Source: Megalopta genalis
Lineage: Eukaryota > Arthropoda > Insecta > Hymenoptera > Halictidae
NCBI RefSeq assembly: GCF_051020955.1
Contig: NC_135018.1
Coordinates: forward strand, 23,463,271-23,527,270
DNA length: 64,000 bases
Reading direction: 5' to 3'
Below are positions 1 through 10,845 of this stretch, piece by piece. The notes below the pieces were generated by a model. It had not been told where the DNA came from, ran no database searches, and was given only the letters and a program-made list of their open reading frames with translations. The translations under genes were made by a program, and so were the position numbers. Position 1 is the stretch's first letter. Each line of letters begins with the position of its first letter.

Positions 1-1154
1 TTTTTCTGACCTGCAGTATTTTCGATTTATATCATTCTTATATTTTGCGCATAAAATGTTTAACAATTTTTGGGATCTAGTAAAATATTAATGAAAAATT
101 ATTTTGAAACATGGTATAGTAATTTTTAGTGATCCTTTTAAGTCGCCATTCAAGTGCTAAGGGCTAACAAGCTTTTCAGGAAATGCAATTTCTCAAAAGC
201 ACATTCGCAATTTATATTGAAAACTAGTTTTATAAAAGTTCAATGCATCTTTCTGAAACTGGTTACTCATTTTCCGTAGATTCTTGAAAAAATATCGCGA
301 ATCCTAATTAACTTTTACGAATTAGTAACATGAATATTTTAATTAGGGTCGGCAGTGTTTGAATAACTCTTGCGCTGTGCGCATTTTCACCTGCACGTGT
401 TTGTGAAAGGAACATTAGTGGTTATCGATGTAATGACGTAAATGGGTGACTAAATAACCGTACGATGGCATTTAAAATGACATTTCAGCGCACGCATCAT
501 TATCCCCGGTGCTACGTGCAGATTGACTTTATCAATGACTAAAAATACGTGTCATAATAACTATAAATACGTTACGGTAGTAACAGGTTGGTCGCGCATT
601 CAAGAAATTCTCATTGTGCAAGAAGATTTCCCGGCAGAATTTTTTAATGACTCTTTCTTACGTTCGACGACGCATGCCACGGACGTTTATTTTATTCCTG
701 CCAGCCCGATTCTCACGATTACAGCGGATTATTTGTCAGCCGGGACTGCTTTTTAACACGCAGAAAAGTTTCAGAAATCTGAACAAGGGACGAAAAACAC
801 ATGTCTGTCTACGGATTTTCTTTTTTAGATGTTCATACATAAATTTCGCTACTGTATTCTCGGCATTGTCTTCTCTTTTTTCTGTAAAAGAGAGTATTTT
901 CACGTTGAAAAGTAGTTGTCTATTGTTTATTTCGAAATAAACCGATCGATGTAGCAGCAATAAATGAAAAATGTTCTTTTCAGTCGTTGCGCTTACGTGT
1001 GAAATTAAACTCAAGATAAACTTTAGAGACATACTCATTTTATTAATCCGTGATCAAATGTATTACAATGTTTTGAAACGTGTAAACATTTTTTATTTGA
1101 TCTCGATGCAATTTCAATTCAACGCAGTGGAAATCTAATATTATCTCATCACTC
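1..1154. other. Non-coding AT-rich DNA
   Basis: No gene, RNA or repeat end is recognised. The small open frames near 523-1038 overlap on both strands, lack any family resemblance and are treated as chance. Confidence 0.5.
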
Positions 1155-1343
1155 ATGCATTTATGACAAAAGTGAGTAGGCGGAATACAAAATAGTGAAT
1201 GCAGGGTAAAAATATAACAGTACTGTTAGAATATCTTCAACTTTTGTTAAAAATATTAAGAATAAAAATAAGCTTCTATTTAATTCTTATTTGTTGCTAT
1301 CGAGATAGAGAATTTTCATTTTTCATAAAGATCCGCAGACTAC
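1155..1343. mobile_element. Decayed MITE, GACTGTGGATTT family
   Basis: The stretch from ATGCATTTATGACAAAA to GATCCGCAGACTA can be followed along the copy at 3704-3905: both have GCATTTRTGACAAAARTGA near the left, TTAGAATRAT in the middle and a right end in ATCCGC. The left terminal repeat is decayed. No coding capacity. The family has TA flanks and 200-bp copies, so it is probably a Tc1/mariner-type non-autonomous element. Confidence 0.45.
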
Positions 1344-2432
1344 TTAACAATTAACTGCTGTTATTATTATTTATTTACCAGCTTTGTACAATTGTGATTG
1401 TATTCGGTCCGCAAAATCTCTCCAACTTAATAGAAAAGAGAATATTGACAAATACGAAGTGAGTTTGTACAACAAGGTTAGAATGAAGATTTAATTAAGT
1501 ATATTCCAGTATTGCATAGTTTGTTAAATTTTATCTTCACTAGTACCGCGTGAGCGAATAGCGAAGACTCCTATAACAATTGCAGGACAGGTCGTTTCTT
1601 TTCTGCCAGGTTGACTCCACCTTTCAGATATGCATTGTTCTTTATTTAAAGCAGAGTTCAGATAAACAGTTATCACGAAACTTTGACACAGTGGCGTCAC
1701 AGCGAACGTGCATATATTTGATATGCTAACGAAGCGTCAACATATGTACATACAGTGAATAATGTTAACTCCTTTTCCGATTTCGAGCATACCCCAGAAA
1801 TTGTTGCCGAAAGGTTTCCCCCAGAACTCCGTGATCCAATTTCTTATTCCACCAGGTGAAATCTATTCTCGTTCATCGATTCCATAAAATGATACATTTT
1901 CGCACATCGTATGGAACGCAGTAACGTTCCCAGCGATGTAAGCTGTAACTCACTCGGAGTACGAGAGAGTGCAACTTGAAAGCAACAGCAACTTAAGAAA
2001 TTGTTTCACGCCGGTAAACAAATCGTTGCTCCTCGAGATTCGAGTGATATCATCTCGAAGACTCGCGGAGTGACCTCATCGCACCTACATGCTCGCAGAT
2101 AGGCAGAAACGCCGTGAAAATCTCAAGATCTTTCATGAACGCGCATCTCTTCGTGTCCCTTAGCGACACATTTTCTGCTCTTGGCAAGCTGCGACATTCC
2201 TTCGAGCGATTATCTGGCGTCTCCGCTTGTTTTTCGCGTCGCTTGTTTACAGTCGATCTGTCTATAGGCTTGATTCGATACATATTTTTATATCGTCAAG
2301 GCAGATGCGCCGAGAAACGAGGAAAATCGTCATTGCTAATGTTCAGAAGCATGACGTAACCAGCGTTTAGACTTTTGGTTATAACGTGACTATAAACATG
2401 GAAACTCACATTGAAATAACAACTTTGGCACA
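1344..2432. other. Non-coding DNA, no element recognised
   Basis: Sequence becomes GC-richer near 1980-2300, where short frames are open on both strands (2050-2359). None shows a known domain or splice context. Confidence 0.45.
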
Positions 2433-2865
2433 TTAACGCTCGGTCAGCGATGCTTGAGCCCATTCAGATCCAGAGTATAAATACAGTAAATTCTTCTTAA
2501 TATTCTCAGCTTATAAACAAAAATGGAGAATTTGAAAAATGAAGATACGATTATCTGAGCCTCGTAGCTTGTTTTTATAATTGTTGACAATCGGCAATCA
2601 GCCGCGAAGCTCGAATAATCGTGTCTCCTCTTCACAAATTGTCCATTTTCGTTTACAAGCTGAAGCAAAATTAGGGAGAATTTACTGCACTGTTGTTAGA
2701 CTATCTAATTCCTGGAAACTTATCTCGCGACTATAGAAAAACTAAGAGTGCCTAAGAGTACCTCAAAAAATATGTAGAACGAAGTGGATAAATGAATTTG
2801 TAAATGATCCTAAGCACATTCAGAGTGTATGTCTCTGTGAAAATTGTCCACCGTACGAGTGTTAA
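2433..2865. mobile_element. TTAA-flanked MITE carrying a nested foldback MITE
   Basis: The left end is TTAACGCTCGGTCAGCG at 2433. The right end is the inverse, CCGTACGAGTGTTAA, ending at 2865. The right part, with the phrase GTAAATGATCCTAAGCACATTC, matches 11838-11865 in the element at 11690-11895. TTAA flanks are the target duplication of piggyBac-type elements. A foldback MITE (2482-2689) sits inside, which accounts for the greater length. No ORF. Confidence 0.5.
2482..2689. mobile_element. Foldback MITE (TACAGTAAATTC family), copy 1
   Basis: Starts TACAGTAAATTCTTC and ends AGGGAGAATTTACTG, inverted copies of each other. The interior is a long imperfect palindrome with GATACGATTATC on one arm and GAATAATCGTGTCTCC on the other, around a GTTGACAATCGG loop. 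TA at the ends suggests a Tc1/mariner-type MITE. Copies recur at 5391, 10477, 10699, 18953, 61011 and 61987. Confidence 0.8.
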
Positions 2866-3703
2866 AAGAAGGCAGTCACATCTGTTTTCCATAAAAAATT
2901 CCACGTTATTATACATACTTTATATACCTTTTTACCAAAAGGGATAAATACATACTCGAGACTTTCTACAAACCAGAGAAAGGCATATTAAAAGTCATAT
3001 AGTTTATTGTTAAAAGTGCAACTATTTTTTCATGTATGAAGCTGGGCCTCGAGTACAGTGATCATCGGTCAGATTGTAAAGTTATTGCAAAAGTAAATTA
3101 TGAAATATTTCAATATATCTATGACAACTCACTATTCTAATTTAATATTGAAACATTTATAAAAAAAAAAACGTGATTTAGAGATATTCTACTATTTCGT
3201 ATCAAATAGTATTATCTGGATAATGCAATATGTAAAACAAATTACAAATCTTTGAAATGACAAATGACAAATAACTGACATATCTTTAAATGTATGAGGG
3301 AAAAGCATTAATCATCAGATCCCACTGTTCCCTTTCTATTTTTTATTTGGATACTAAAACTTTAAATGCCTTTTTCTAAAAACTTCATTATTTGGACATA
3401 TCTCAGTATTGAATTTAGAACAGCGAACTGTTTATAGATTTTTCTTTTCCTGTACACGTCATTCACATATGATAAGTATCGTTCAAAATTCGATAAGTAA
3501 ATCAGCTTACGCCACTGTGTGTGTGTGTGACTGCGTATAACAAAATAAACTAGTTTTTACCTAGTTGAAGATATTGTTGTGTCTCATTTTAAACGATTAA
3601 ATGTTTAAAAACTCTTTTTTTAAAAATGTCACATCGGCGATCACTATAAAAATAAATCGAGTAAAAACCTGCGAGGCTTTAATTTCGATGCATTATTTAC
3701 AAC
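2866..3703. other. AT-rich non-coding DNA with a (TG)n run
   Basis: A short TG dinucleotide microsatellite lies at 3515-3529. Nothing else is recognised. Confidence 0.5.
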
Positions 3704-3905
3704 TAGACTGTGGATTTTATGCATTTGTGACAAAAATGAATAGATGAATCGCAATATAGCAAAAACATTTATACAATTTGAGAATATTATTGTGTTACTG
3801 TCAACTCGTTAGAATGATCAAGAAAGGAAATAAATGTCTATGTGTTTTCTACGAATTGTAATTAATGAAGACAGTTTTTATTTTGCATACAAATCCGCCG
3901 GGCTA
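3704..3905. mobile_element. MITE, GACTGTGGATTT family, 202 bp
   Basis: The left end TAGACTGTGGATTTTATGC is matched by the inverted right end GCATACAAATCCGCCGGGCTA, imperfect but clear. It is flanked by TA and has no ORF. It is the same family as 42700-42900 (201 bp) and the decayed copy at 1155-1343. TA target and length suggest a Tc1/mariner-type non-autonomous element. Confidence 0.6.
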
Positions 3906-4872
3906 TTTATAACGAACCTTTTCTCGAACATCGAATAAAGGATATTCTACACGCGGTCCTGGTGTCGTTAAAAGCTAGCACGCGCGGGTTTACAACATTT
4001 TAGTAGCAACATCGTGTCATTCATGCAAATTAATGTGAATCGAATCTAGTCGAGTCGAGTCGAAAAGCGGACGTCCTTAATTACCGCGGGCTGTATAGCA
4101 ATTACAGCTCCGTTTTTCCCCCGAGTGAAAACGTTGAAAAACTCGGCGCAACGTCTATGGAAACGCTCTGGGCAAACAGTGAAAGTCGTTGAACGCAATC
4201 GTCGGTTGTTTGTAGACTTTGCTAGCTAACTCGCCGTACAATACCACTACTACTCGTGTTGCCGTCCTCTCATCGAGCTTCCAGCATAAAAGTCAGTTGT
4301 TTAGTTGCGCTCCAACTCCAGAGGCCTCGTCTTGGTCCGCGTGCCACTCCCTCGGTGTCTTCCTCGAACCTCCAATTCCGACGACATTGAGTTATTTCAA
4401 CGTTTCAAATCAATTAGAAACTCGAGGAATTTCATAGCGAAGAACTTCTCACCTGGCACGCAACATTTTGTAACTTCGTTCGAAGTAAGTAATCTATTTT
4501 ACCCGTTGAAAATTGCAATTCAAAAGCCGAGGTCATAAAACAGCCATGGAAATTAGTTTGTCAATATTTCGCTTTGTAAATGGATTTTATTGTGTGTTTC
4601 GTTAATATTCATTTTTATCGTAATACCAAGCAAACCGGTTACGACAGCTGTTTTGATGACAACTTAATGAACACGGTTCATTATCTTCAAATCTTTTTAT
4701 CTTCAAATCGACAGTTTTATTTACTAGAAATGGGGTCACATTTTGTATAGGTAAGTAAAACATTTTTGTTTTGAAAACGATATTTAGCTCTAAACGTTTA
4801 GGACAGCATTGCTAGAAGTTATTGAAAGTATGATATAAAGTTGATGCTGTTTTATTGAGCATTATTAATTAT
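3906..4872. other. Non-coding DNA around the candidate first exon
   Basis: Apart from the candidate promoter block at 4285-4490, nothing is recognised. The overlapping short frames at 4219-4538 have no known domain. Confidence 0.4.
4285..4490 (+). promoter_or_regulatory. Candidate promoter and 5' non-coding exon
   Basis: A TATA-like CATAAAA (4285-4291) is followed at once by TCAGTTG (4293), which resembles the arthropod initiator. A GC-richer, C-rich block then runs to a consensus donor GTAAGT at 4485-4490. No ATG-initiated conserved protein is visible, so this would be an untranslated first exon. The spacing of TATA to initiator is too short to be textbook. It may belong to tropomodulin or to nothing; transcript data are needed to decide. 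Confidence 0.2.
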
Positions 4873-4960
4873 TAGACCGTAGATTTTATGCATCCGTGAC
4901 AAAATTAAAATTTTGAATATGATTGTGAAAGACAATTTTTCTCGATTTAACTATGGCATA
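4873..4960. mobile_element. Fragment of GACTGTGGATTT-family MITE
   Basis: TAGACCGTAGATTTTATGC at 4873 matches the left terminal repeat at 3704, followed by the shared CATNNGTGACAAAA. No right end was found, so it is a truncated left end; the 3' limit is approximate. Confidence 0.45.
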
Positions 4961-5194
4961 GATTAATGACGTTTCGAATTAATTTACTTTCTAACGATTG
5001 CAACGATGTAATCGATTCTTCATATTATTCTACGAATTCGTTCTAAACATATATTGGCGCATGGATAAAATAAATAGGATTGTTATTTAAAAATGCCGAA
5101 TGTACGATTCACACAAATTCCACAACTTATATAATGTTTCTCTTATATTGAATTTGATTTAAAGAACTTCGTAGTCGATAATCTTTTTATTCAT

Positions 5195-5244
5195 TAAACG
5201 ACAAATAGTAATTAATATATATATTAATTACTATTTGTCGTTTA
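5195..5244. repeat. 50-bp perfect palindrome
   Basis: 25 bases starting TAAACGACAAATAG are followed directly by their exact reverse complement ending CTATTTGTCGTTTA. No mismatch and no spacer. It abuts the larger hairpin at 5244-5365. Confidence 0.9.
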
Positions 5245-5365
5245 CTTATATATATATTATATATTATTATAATATATGTAATATAATTTAATTTAGTTAA
5301 ATATAATAATAAAAAAATTAAATTATATTACATATATTATAATAATATATAATATATATATAAGT
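5244..5365. repeat. Inverted repeat with about 50-bp perfect arms
   Basis: The left arm 5244-5293 (starting ACTTATATATATATTATA) is the exact reverse complement of 5316-5365 (ending TATATATATAAGT). The loop is about 22 nt of A/T. Sequence is almost pure A/T. Perfect arms of this length imply recent origin by a replication fold-back or template switch rather than an old transposon. Confidence 0.9.
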
Positions 5366-5390
5366 ATAACGATTTGGACATTTCAGAAAA

Positions 5391-5509
5391 TACAGTGAAT
5401 TCTCTCCAATTGAGAGAAGAAATGGCGGCTTGTTTTTCTAGGATCTCCTTTTCCAAAATTGTTCATTATTGATGACAAACTGAGCGACAATTGAAGACAA
5501 TTTGCTGTA
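5391..5509. mobile_element. Foldback MITE, short internally deleted copy
   Basis: Starts TACAGTGAATTCTCTCCAATTG and ends AATTTGCTGTA, inverted. CAAAATTGTTCATT matches the family arm CAAATTGTCCATTTT. The central palindrome is mostly gone, leaving about 119 bp. Confidence 0.55.
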
Positions 5510-8500
5510 CTGCCGTTGTCCTAAAACAAAACAAAACACAATTCCCGCAACTTAGACAACTGTCGAACGTTTGATCGTAGAAAATGCAAAAAGGATGCTT
5601 TCAAATTGCCGATTAGTTTTTCGGGCACATTCGCGCGTTTCCAAATTCTCGAAGGTAAACTAAAACCAGAAAGTGTGTGAATGCATATTGGATGTCTACA
5701 AGCAGATGTTCCGTCTGAAATGACTTTAACAGCTTTTTCAAAAGACTCTAATGGTTTCTCTACCATGCACGATACTTTCACGCTCTTCAAACGTTAAATG
5801 TATTTATAATTCACCGCCGAAGAAAACTAGAAATTATATGAACAAACAAGTGTAAAAAAACCAATCTTGTTCGAAAGCTAGCGATCGTTCCATGACCTAC
5901 TAAAAATACATTAATACCATATTAAGAATTCCTGCAATCTTTTCGCGCAAGTGATTTCAATTTTGAACATCTGTCGCATCACGTTCAAATAACAGGCGAA
6001 TTATGTACGCTTCATAGAGTTTCATAACATCGTGAACTTTAATCTTCGCCGGGATTTACCAGATCCATTCGCAGACTTTCAATCATTTCCCTATGATTGG
6101 CATCCAATTTTCACGCATCAAATAGGTATGAGTTCGCATGTTTTGTAGATCTGAGAAATCCTGTATAAAATTCCATACTCCGTTCAACAAATAGATAATG
6201 AAAATATATATATTTTATATTCACGAGCTTTTCAGCATTTTGTTTGACAATAGCGTAACTTGTATTCGTCTCTGCGAATCACCAGCTCAATCTATATAGA
6301 CTTTCAATAATATAATCTAGTCTTTACATATGAAATGCGTGTTCGAATGTTTTATGTACATAGTAGGCAGTACTATATAAAAACGAAGATTGGCATAATC
6401 TCACCAATGAAATTGAATAATCTATTTAGCAAACAGATACTCGAGAGAAGACATTGACGAGTTTTTAAGCATCTTATTTCGTACTATCGTGAATGTTAAA
6501 TGTTTCATTTGAAATGATTTACGAGATATGTCCACAAACTTCCTATAATTTTCCTAATCTTAACAGGGTGGCACGTTTTTGTACGGTGGTTGTAAGTCTT
6601 GCCGATGGGCTCGGATAATCTGTTTAACTAACGGATGCTCGCGGAAGGAAGTTTTTATGCACCCTAACGCATCAAAAGGCGACGATTCAATTTATGCGAC
6701 CCGTTCGCCATTGGCGGCGGTCTGACCCGCCGCTTATTCGCCACAGGCTAATCGTCTGGACTCTCTAAAACAGTTCTAAACGACACCGAGTGTTCCGAAT
6801 ATCAGCGTCGGATTGTCCCGCCTAGAACAGCCGACATTTCCACACAGCCATTCTTCTCAATTACATATCCACTCCCCAATCGTTCATTATACGGGGAAAT
6901 AATACAGTGCCGCGCAATCTGTCACGATAATTGGTCGACGCCGTCCGCATTCACCGGGTTGCGGTCATTAAAGAAAACTGTTGTTAATTAACGACATCCC
7001 AATATTTGGTCGGCGCACGATGGCTCACTCCATACAGCATTATTGTAGGGAACGACATGACATAATACAGTGGCGGGCTGCGAAACGGCCCCGTCAATTA
7101 ATTGCACAAATGTGGGGCCGCCTTCGATTGATCGATAGGTAAACCGCGCCTTTCGGTTCACTCTCCGGCCGCTGATTTTCCTGCATTTAATTCCGACCCG
7201 AGACCCGCTGTTGTTATTGTTATTGCTATCGAAACGGCCAGAAAACGTGTTCCGCGTTCTACGCTGCGCCTCGATACGCACCGCGACGCTCCACGCTCGT
7301 CGATCGTTGATAAAACGTACCAAGGATATATTTATAAGTCACGCACCGGCACCGGAAGATCGTATCGAGGAACGCTGACCTACAGCAACTGACGTGGTCG
7401 CGTATGAGATCCGACAGGGCATAGTATACTGGTGACTTTGGTCGACGGAAATCTTCGTTCTCAGATCTTCCGCAGATATAACCATCCTGTGATTACTTGT
7501 TGTAGATTTTAAGCGTTTATGATAGAAATTGGTATAGTGGCTCGACAAAGTATTGGTAGACTTTTAAAGCAGAATAATTTTTTAAACATTGATTCAAATG
7601 AATTTTTTGAAGATCTTGACGGTACACTAGTTTACTGGATAATGTCTAAATGAAATTTAGACATTAAGGTTTGAGTGACAAAGAAATAGGATTAGAAATA
7701 GGATTAGAAATAGAAATAGAAATAGAATTTAAACAATACGTTTTGTCGTTTATGAACCAGATAGTGACAATAGAAGTTTTTCACGAGTTTCGTGAAATCT
7801 GCAATAAAGATTCTTTATATTTTTCAAGATGGAAAAACACTAGACCTTTTATCGTTCCAATCGATTGTAATTTATGCAAAATTCCTTTTAGAGATATTTT
7901 CTCGCTCAATTTGTAAAATGTTATTTCGTTTCAAAAGGTATACGAATAGTTTTTATGGGAATACTATTATTTTAATCTTCTGTTACGCAATAAAGTAAAC
8001 GCTAGAGTAGACAATGAGTTAAATTGATGATGACGATTTCAAACGTAACTCGATTAGTATCATTGATTTTTCTTCAATTTCTGTAATTGCTGAGGCGGAG
8101 GTCAATGTGTTAGCGAAAGGTGAACTTAATTGCCACCTGGATCGGTGCACCCAACAATTATCGACGCCAGTATGATGCATCAATTTCGAGGAGATTTACT
8201 TTAGCAAAATAGAAATCGTTGGCGAATTGCTAAACGTATTATGCGCGTGCGAACCACTTCCCGGAATGAGTACAATCAATTTTAACATTTATTACACAAA
8301 GGGGATCGGGTTACAGAAGGATCACTGATCACGGACGATCAATAAAAGCAGCATTTAGTATGATTAGGACTATGTACATGGCAACTCTTGGAGCACTTCG
8401 AGGTCTCTCCTATATCTTTGTTTGCGAAATAAAAAGGGCGTAATCTACCACCAACGATGACTGAACCGGGCAAATTGGCGCAGTCATCTTTTAATCAGAT

Positions 8501-8862
8501 CACGCGTCCGTGTCATGAAGGTATCACTTGACTCTTGTTATCGGCAATCAGGATGTTTGAACTTGGATAATGGTTCGTCTACATGGATATTTAAAAGGAA
8601 CACATCAAATTCGTGACCGAGTGCAATTTATATCTCTAAACTATTTATCTGCAAGTGATATCGTTTGTTGTTCGTATGTATAAATTTTACAGCGGATGAA
8701 CACAGCGCACGATATCCAATTCTTATTTCAACGGCGTACTTTAGCATTTTAGTAATTTTTACATTATACGCAAAGGTTTTGAAGTAATCAGAATTTCGGA
8801 GCTGAATTGTTTAATTATGTTTCTAACTATTGAAGACTGCTTTATTTTCGCGGCGGTACAAC
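5510..8862. other. Non-coding DNA
   Basis: A GC-rich block lies at about 6590-7330, with short frames open on both strands but no recognisable protein. A short tandem of AGGATTAGAAAT/AGAAAT units lies at 7683-7728. The rest is AT-rich with no feature recognised. Confidence 0.45.
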
Positions 8863-8992
8863 AATGATGTTCATAATTGGCCATTCGGATAATCGAGGTT
8901 CGGATGATCGCCACTCTACTGTACTTACGCTGAAACTTCGATTATCCGGTATAAACAGAATGATGCAAATGCTCGGATAATGCTCGGATAAA
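8863..8992 (-). mobile_element. Remnant of a pogo/Tigger-like element end
   Basis: Read on the minus strand, 8863-8923 begins TACAGTAGAGTGG and continues with CGAACCTCGATTATCCGAAT. Repeats of the ATTATCCG type in the ends are typical of pogo-type Tc1/mariner elements. Further copies of CTCGGATAAT and TCGATTATCCGG follow at 8938-8990. No transposase is left, so this is a decayed terminal fragment. Confidence 0.45.
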
Positions 8993-9439
8993 TCACAGCA
9001 GTTACTTGCTGTGATTAACTTTGATATTCGGACACTACAAAATTTGTACTTTGTTCCATTATAATTTTGTTCATAATAGAAGAAAAGAGACATGGTCGGA
9101 TATGTCGAGTATAAAATTTGTACTATTATCAACTAATGTAATATGGTGCTTCATATGTGCCCATAATTATGAAAGTGGTCTAAGTCATATATTTCTTGTT
9201 TCGAGATATTTAATGAATCGCATTTGAATAAATTAAAAAATATTTGTATATTATGCGACATTTTAATTTATAATTTTATTAGTCTTGATTAATGGAAATT
9301 TATTATAGATATGAAATTTTGTGTGAATTTCACATAGGAAAATGTTGTTTTTAAAGCTTGAATTGACTTAGACCATTTTCAAAATTAACTGAATGTCCTA
9401 TAATTGACTTAAAGTAATAAAAAATTGTGATTTTTATTT

Positions 9440-9592
9440 GAGCCGTTTATTTTGAAAGTGGTGTAAGTCCAATGTCATCGAAAGAAATTGTAGGTGGCGT
9501 TGCGTGGGGTATTTAGACAATACAAGCTCAGATTCGGCATTTTGAATTTCTTTAAAAAAAAGAACTTATACCACTTTCAAAATGAACGGTCC
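9440..9592. mobile_element. Nested MITE, GAGCCGTTTATT family, 153 bp
   Basis: The left terminal repeat GAGCCGTTTATTTTGAAAGT pairs with an inverted right end ACTTTCAAAATGAACGGTCC. Flanks are ATTT (9436-9439) and ATTT (9593-9596), a 4-bp target duplication. The terminal core GAAAGTGGTGTAAGTC resembles the core of the surrounding element, so both belong to one lineage. No coding capacity. Confidence 0.7.
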
Positions 9593-9665
9593 ATTTGAAA
9601 CAACAACTTTAACGAAATAATTCATAAACATTTATTAATCATTTTTAAAAAGTAATCCATTTTTA

Positions 9666-10067
9666 TCATAATTTCGAAATTTTAAGATTTTTAAAATGTT
9701 CCTGAAAAACTGGAGGGATGTATGGTAATAAACACATAAGATCTTTATGTTTTTCTTCCGTTACTGGTCTAATGGTGTTATATAATGGAAGTAATTGAAT
9801 ATTTTCGTATATTTTTGGTCTTCCTCTTTTAGGTGAAAGATCCAAAACTTGGAATTCAGAATCATCTAAAGAAGTCTTATAAAACATTTTATAAGGTTCA
9901 TTTTTCAAGAATCTCATCCATTGAATTTTTAGCCAAGAGACAGATTCGCCCGCGGTATTTTTTACTCTCCTTGTTATTGATTTTTCAAGTGATTTCGTTG
10001 AAATAAAATCCGGCTGCGACATTCGTTTGATCGAAAATGTATTTCTTTTTCTACAATTTTCGATCAA
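9666..10067 (-). pseudogene. 133-codon ORF of a DNA transposon, probably a remnant
   Basis: Open frame inside the inverted repeats of the 9024-10368 element. The product is basic. It has a tryptophan-containing segment WLKIQWMRFLKNEPYKMFYK (about residues 45-64), an AT-hook-like KRGRPK (about 79-84), and a leucine/proline-rich end with LLPYIPPVFQEHFKNL. No DDE/DDD catalytic core can be recognised and it is far shorter than a full transposase. It is therefore either the DNA-binding or accessory part of a transposase or a broken fragment. The link to transposition rests on position within the terminal repeats. It is unlikely to be a host gene. Confidence 0.5.
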
Positions 10068-10476
10068 TTCATAGTAATGTTGACTTAGACCACTTTCATA
10101 ATTAACACTAAATGAATTCCGTATATCGTTGTAATTACAACTACTATCTAAAGGTTTATTTTTGACGATATCGTAAAAATTACATTGAATAAATTTAGTT
10201 TAAAATCATGTCGTGTGAAATAAGTGATAAATTCATTTTTTTTTAAATTTTGACTTAGACCACTTTCATAATTATGGGCACATATATTATATCCGATCAT
10301 GTCTTTCTTTTTCTGTTATGAACAAAATTATAATGGAGCAACGTAAACATTTTGTGGTGTCCGAATATTAAATGAAGTTTCTCAATGTACTTACAGTGCC
10401 AGGTCCCGTGTTCATCGATTTGCATATGGTTTGATATATGTAGATTGAACTGATTACATGTGAAACACATTTGGAC

Positions 10477-10698
10477 AATACAATAACCCCCCCCCCCCCC
10501 GCATTTCCTTTAGCTTGCAATCAAAAATGGATAATTTGGGAAGAGGAGGTACGATTATTCGTGTCTCGCGGCTCATTTTTACAGTTGCCGATTGTCAACA
10601 ATTATAAAAAAGGGGCGCGAGGCTCGAATAATCGTATCTCCTCTTCTCATATTGTCCATTTTCGTTTACAAGCTGAAGGAAAATTAGGGAGAATTTAT
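10477..10698. mobile_element. Foldback MITE with poly-C run
   Basis: ACAATA plus a run of 14 C (10487-10500) replaces part of the left terminus. The family arms GAAGAGGAGGTACGATTATTC and GAATAATCGTATCTCCTCTTC follow, with the right end AGGGAGAATTTATA. The poly-C run is not in other copies and may be a local expansion or an assembly uncertainty. Confidence 0.7.
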
Positions 10699-10845
10699 AA
10701 TTAGCGAGAATTTTCTTGTTTTTATAGTTGTTGACAATCGGTAACTATAAAATTGAGCCGCAAGGCTCGAATAATCGTGTCACCTCTTCCTGAATTGTCC
10801 ATTTTTGTGCGCAATCTGAGCGCGAATTAGGGAGAAATTACTGTA
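10699..10845. mobile_element. Foldback MITE, right half
   Basis: TTTTTATAGTTGTTGACAATCGG loop and the right arm GGCTCGAATAATCGTGTC are followed by the terminus AGGGAGAAATTACTGTA. The left arm is missing except for GAGAATTTTC at the junction. It directly abuts the preceding copy, so one may have inserted into or recombined with the other. Confidence 0.65.

Larger units (their letters stand above)
9024..10368 (-). mobile_element. 1.3-kb DNA transposon, inverted ends and decayed ORF
   Basis: Long inverted repeats bound this segment: 9024-9191 against 10250-10368. ATATTCGGACAC at 9024 pairs with GTGTCCGAATAT at 10357-10368, and the innermost 34 bases (9155-9188 against 10251-10284) are perfect inverse copies containing ATTATGAAAGTGGTCTAAGT. 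The left arm holds about 45 extra bases. Versions of TGACTTAGACCACTTTC recur at 9363, 10080 and 10251 in one orientation and at 9172 in the other, resembling transposase-binding iterons. A 133-codon minus-strand ORF lies inside, and a short MITE (9440-9592) is nested. Superfamily not established. Confidence 0.7.
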
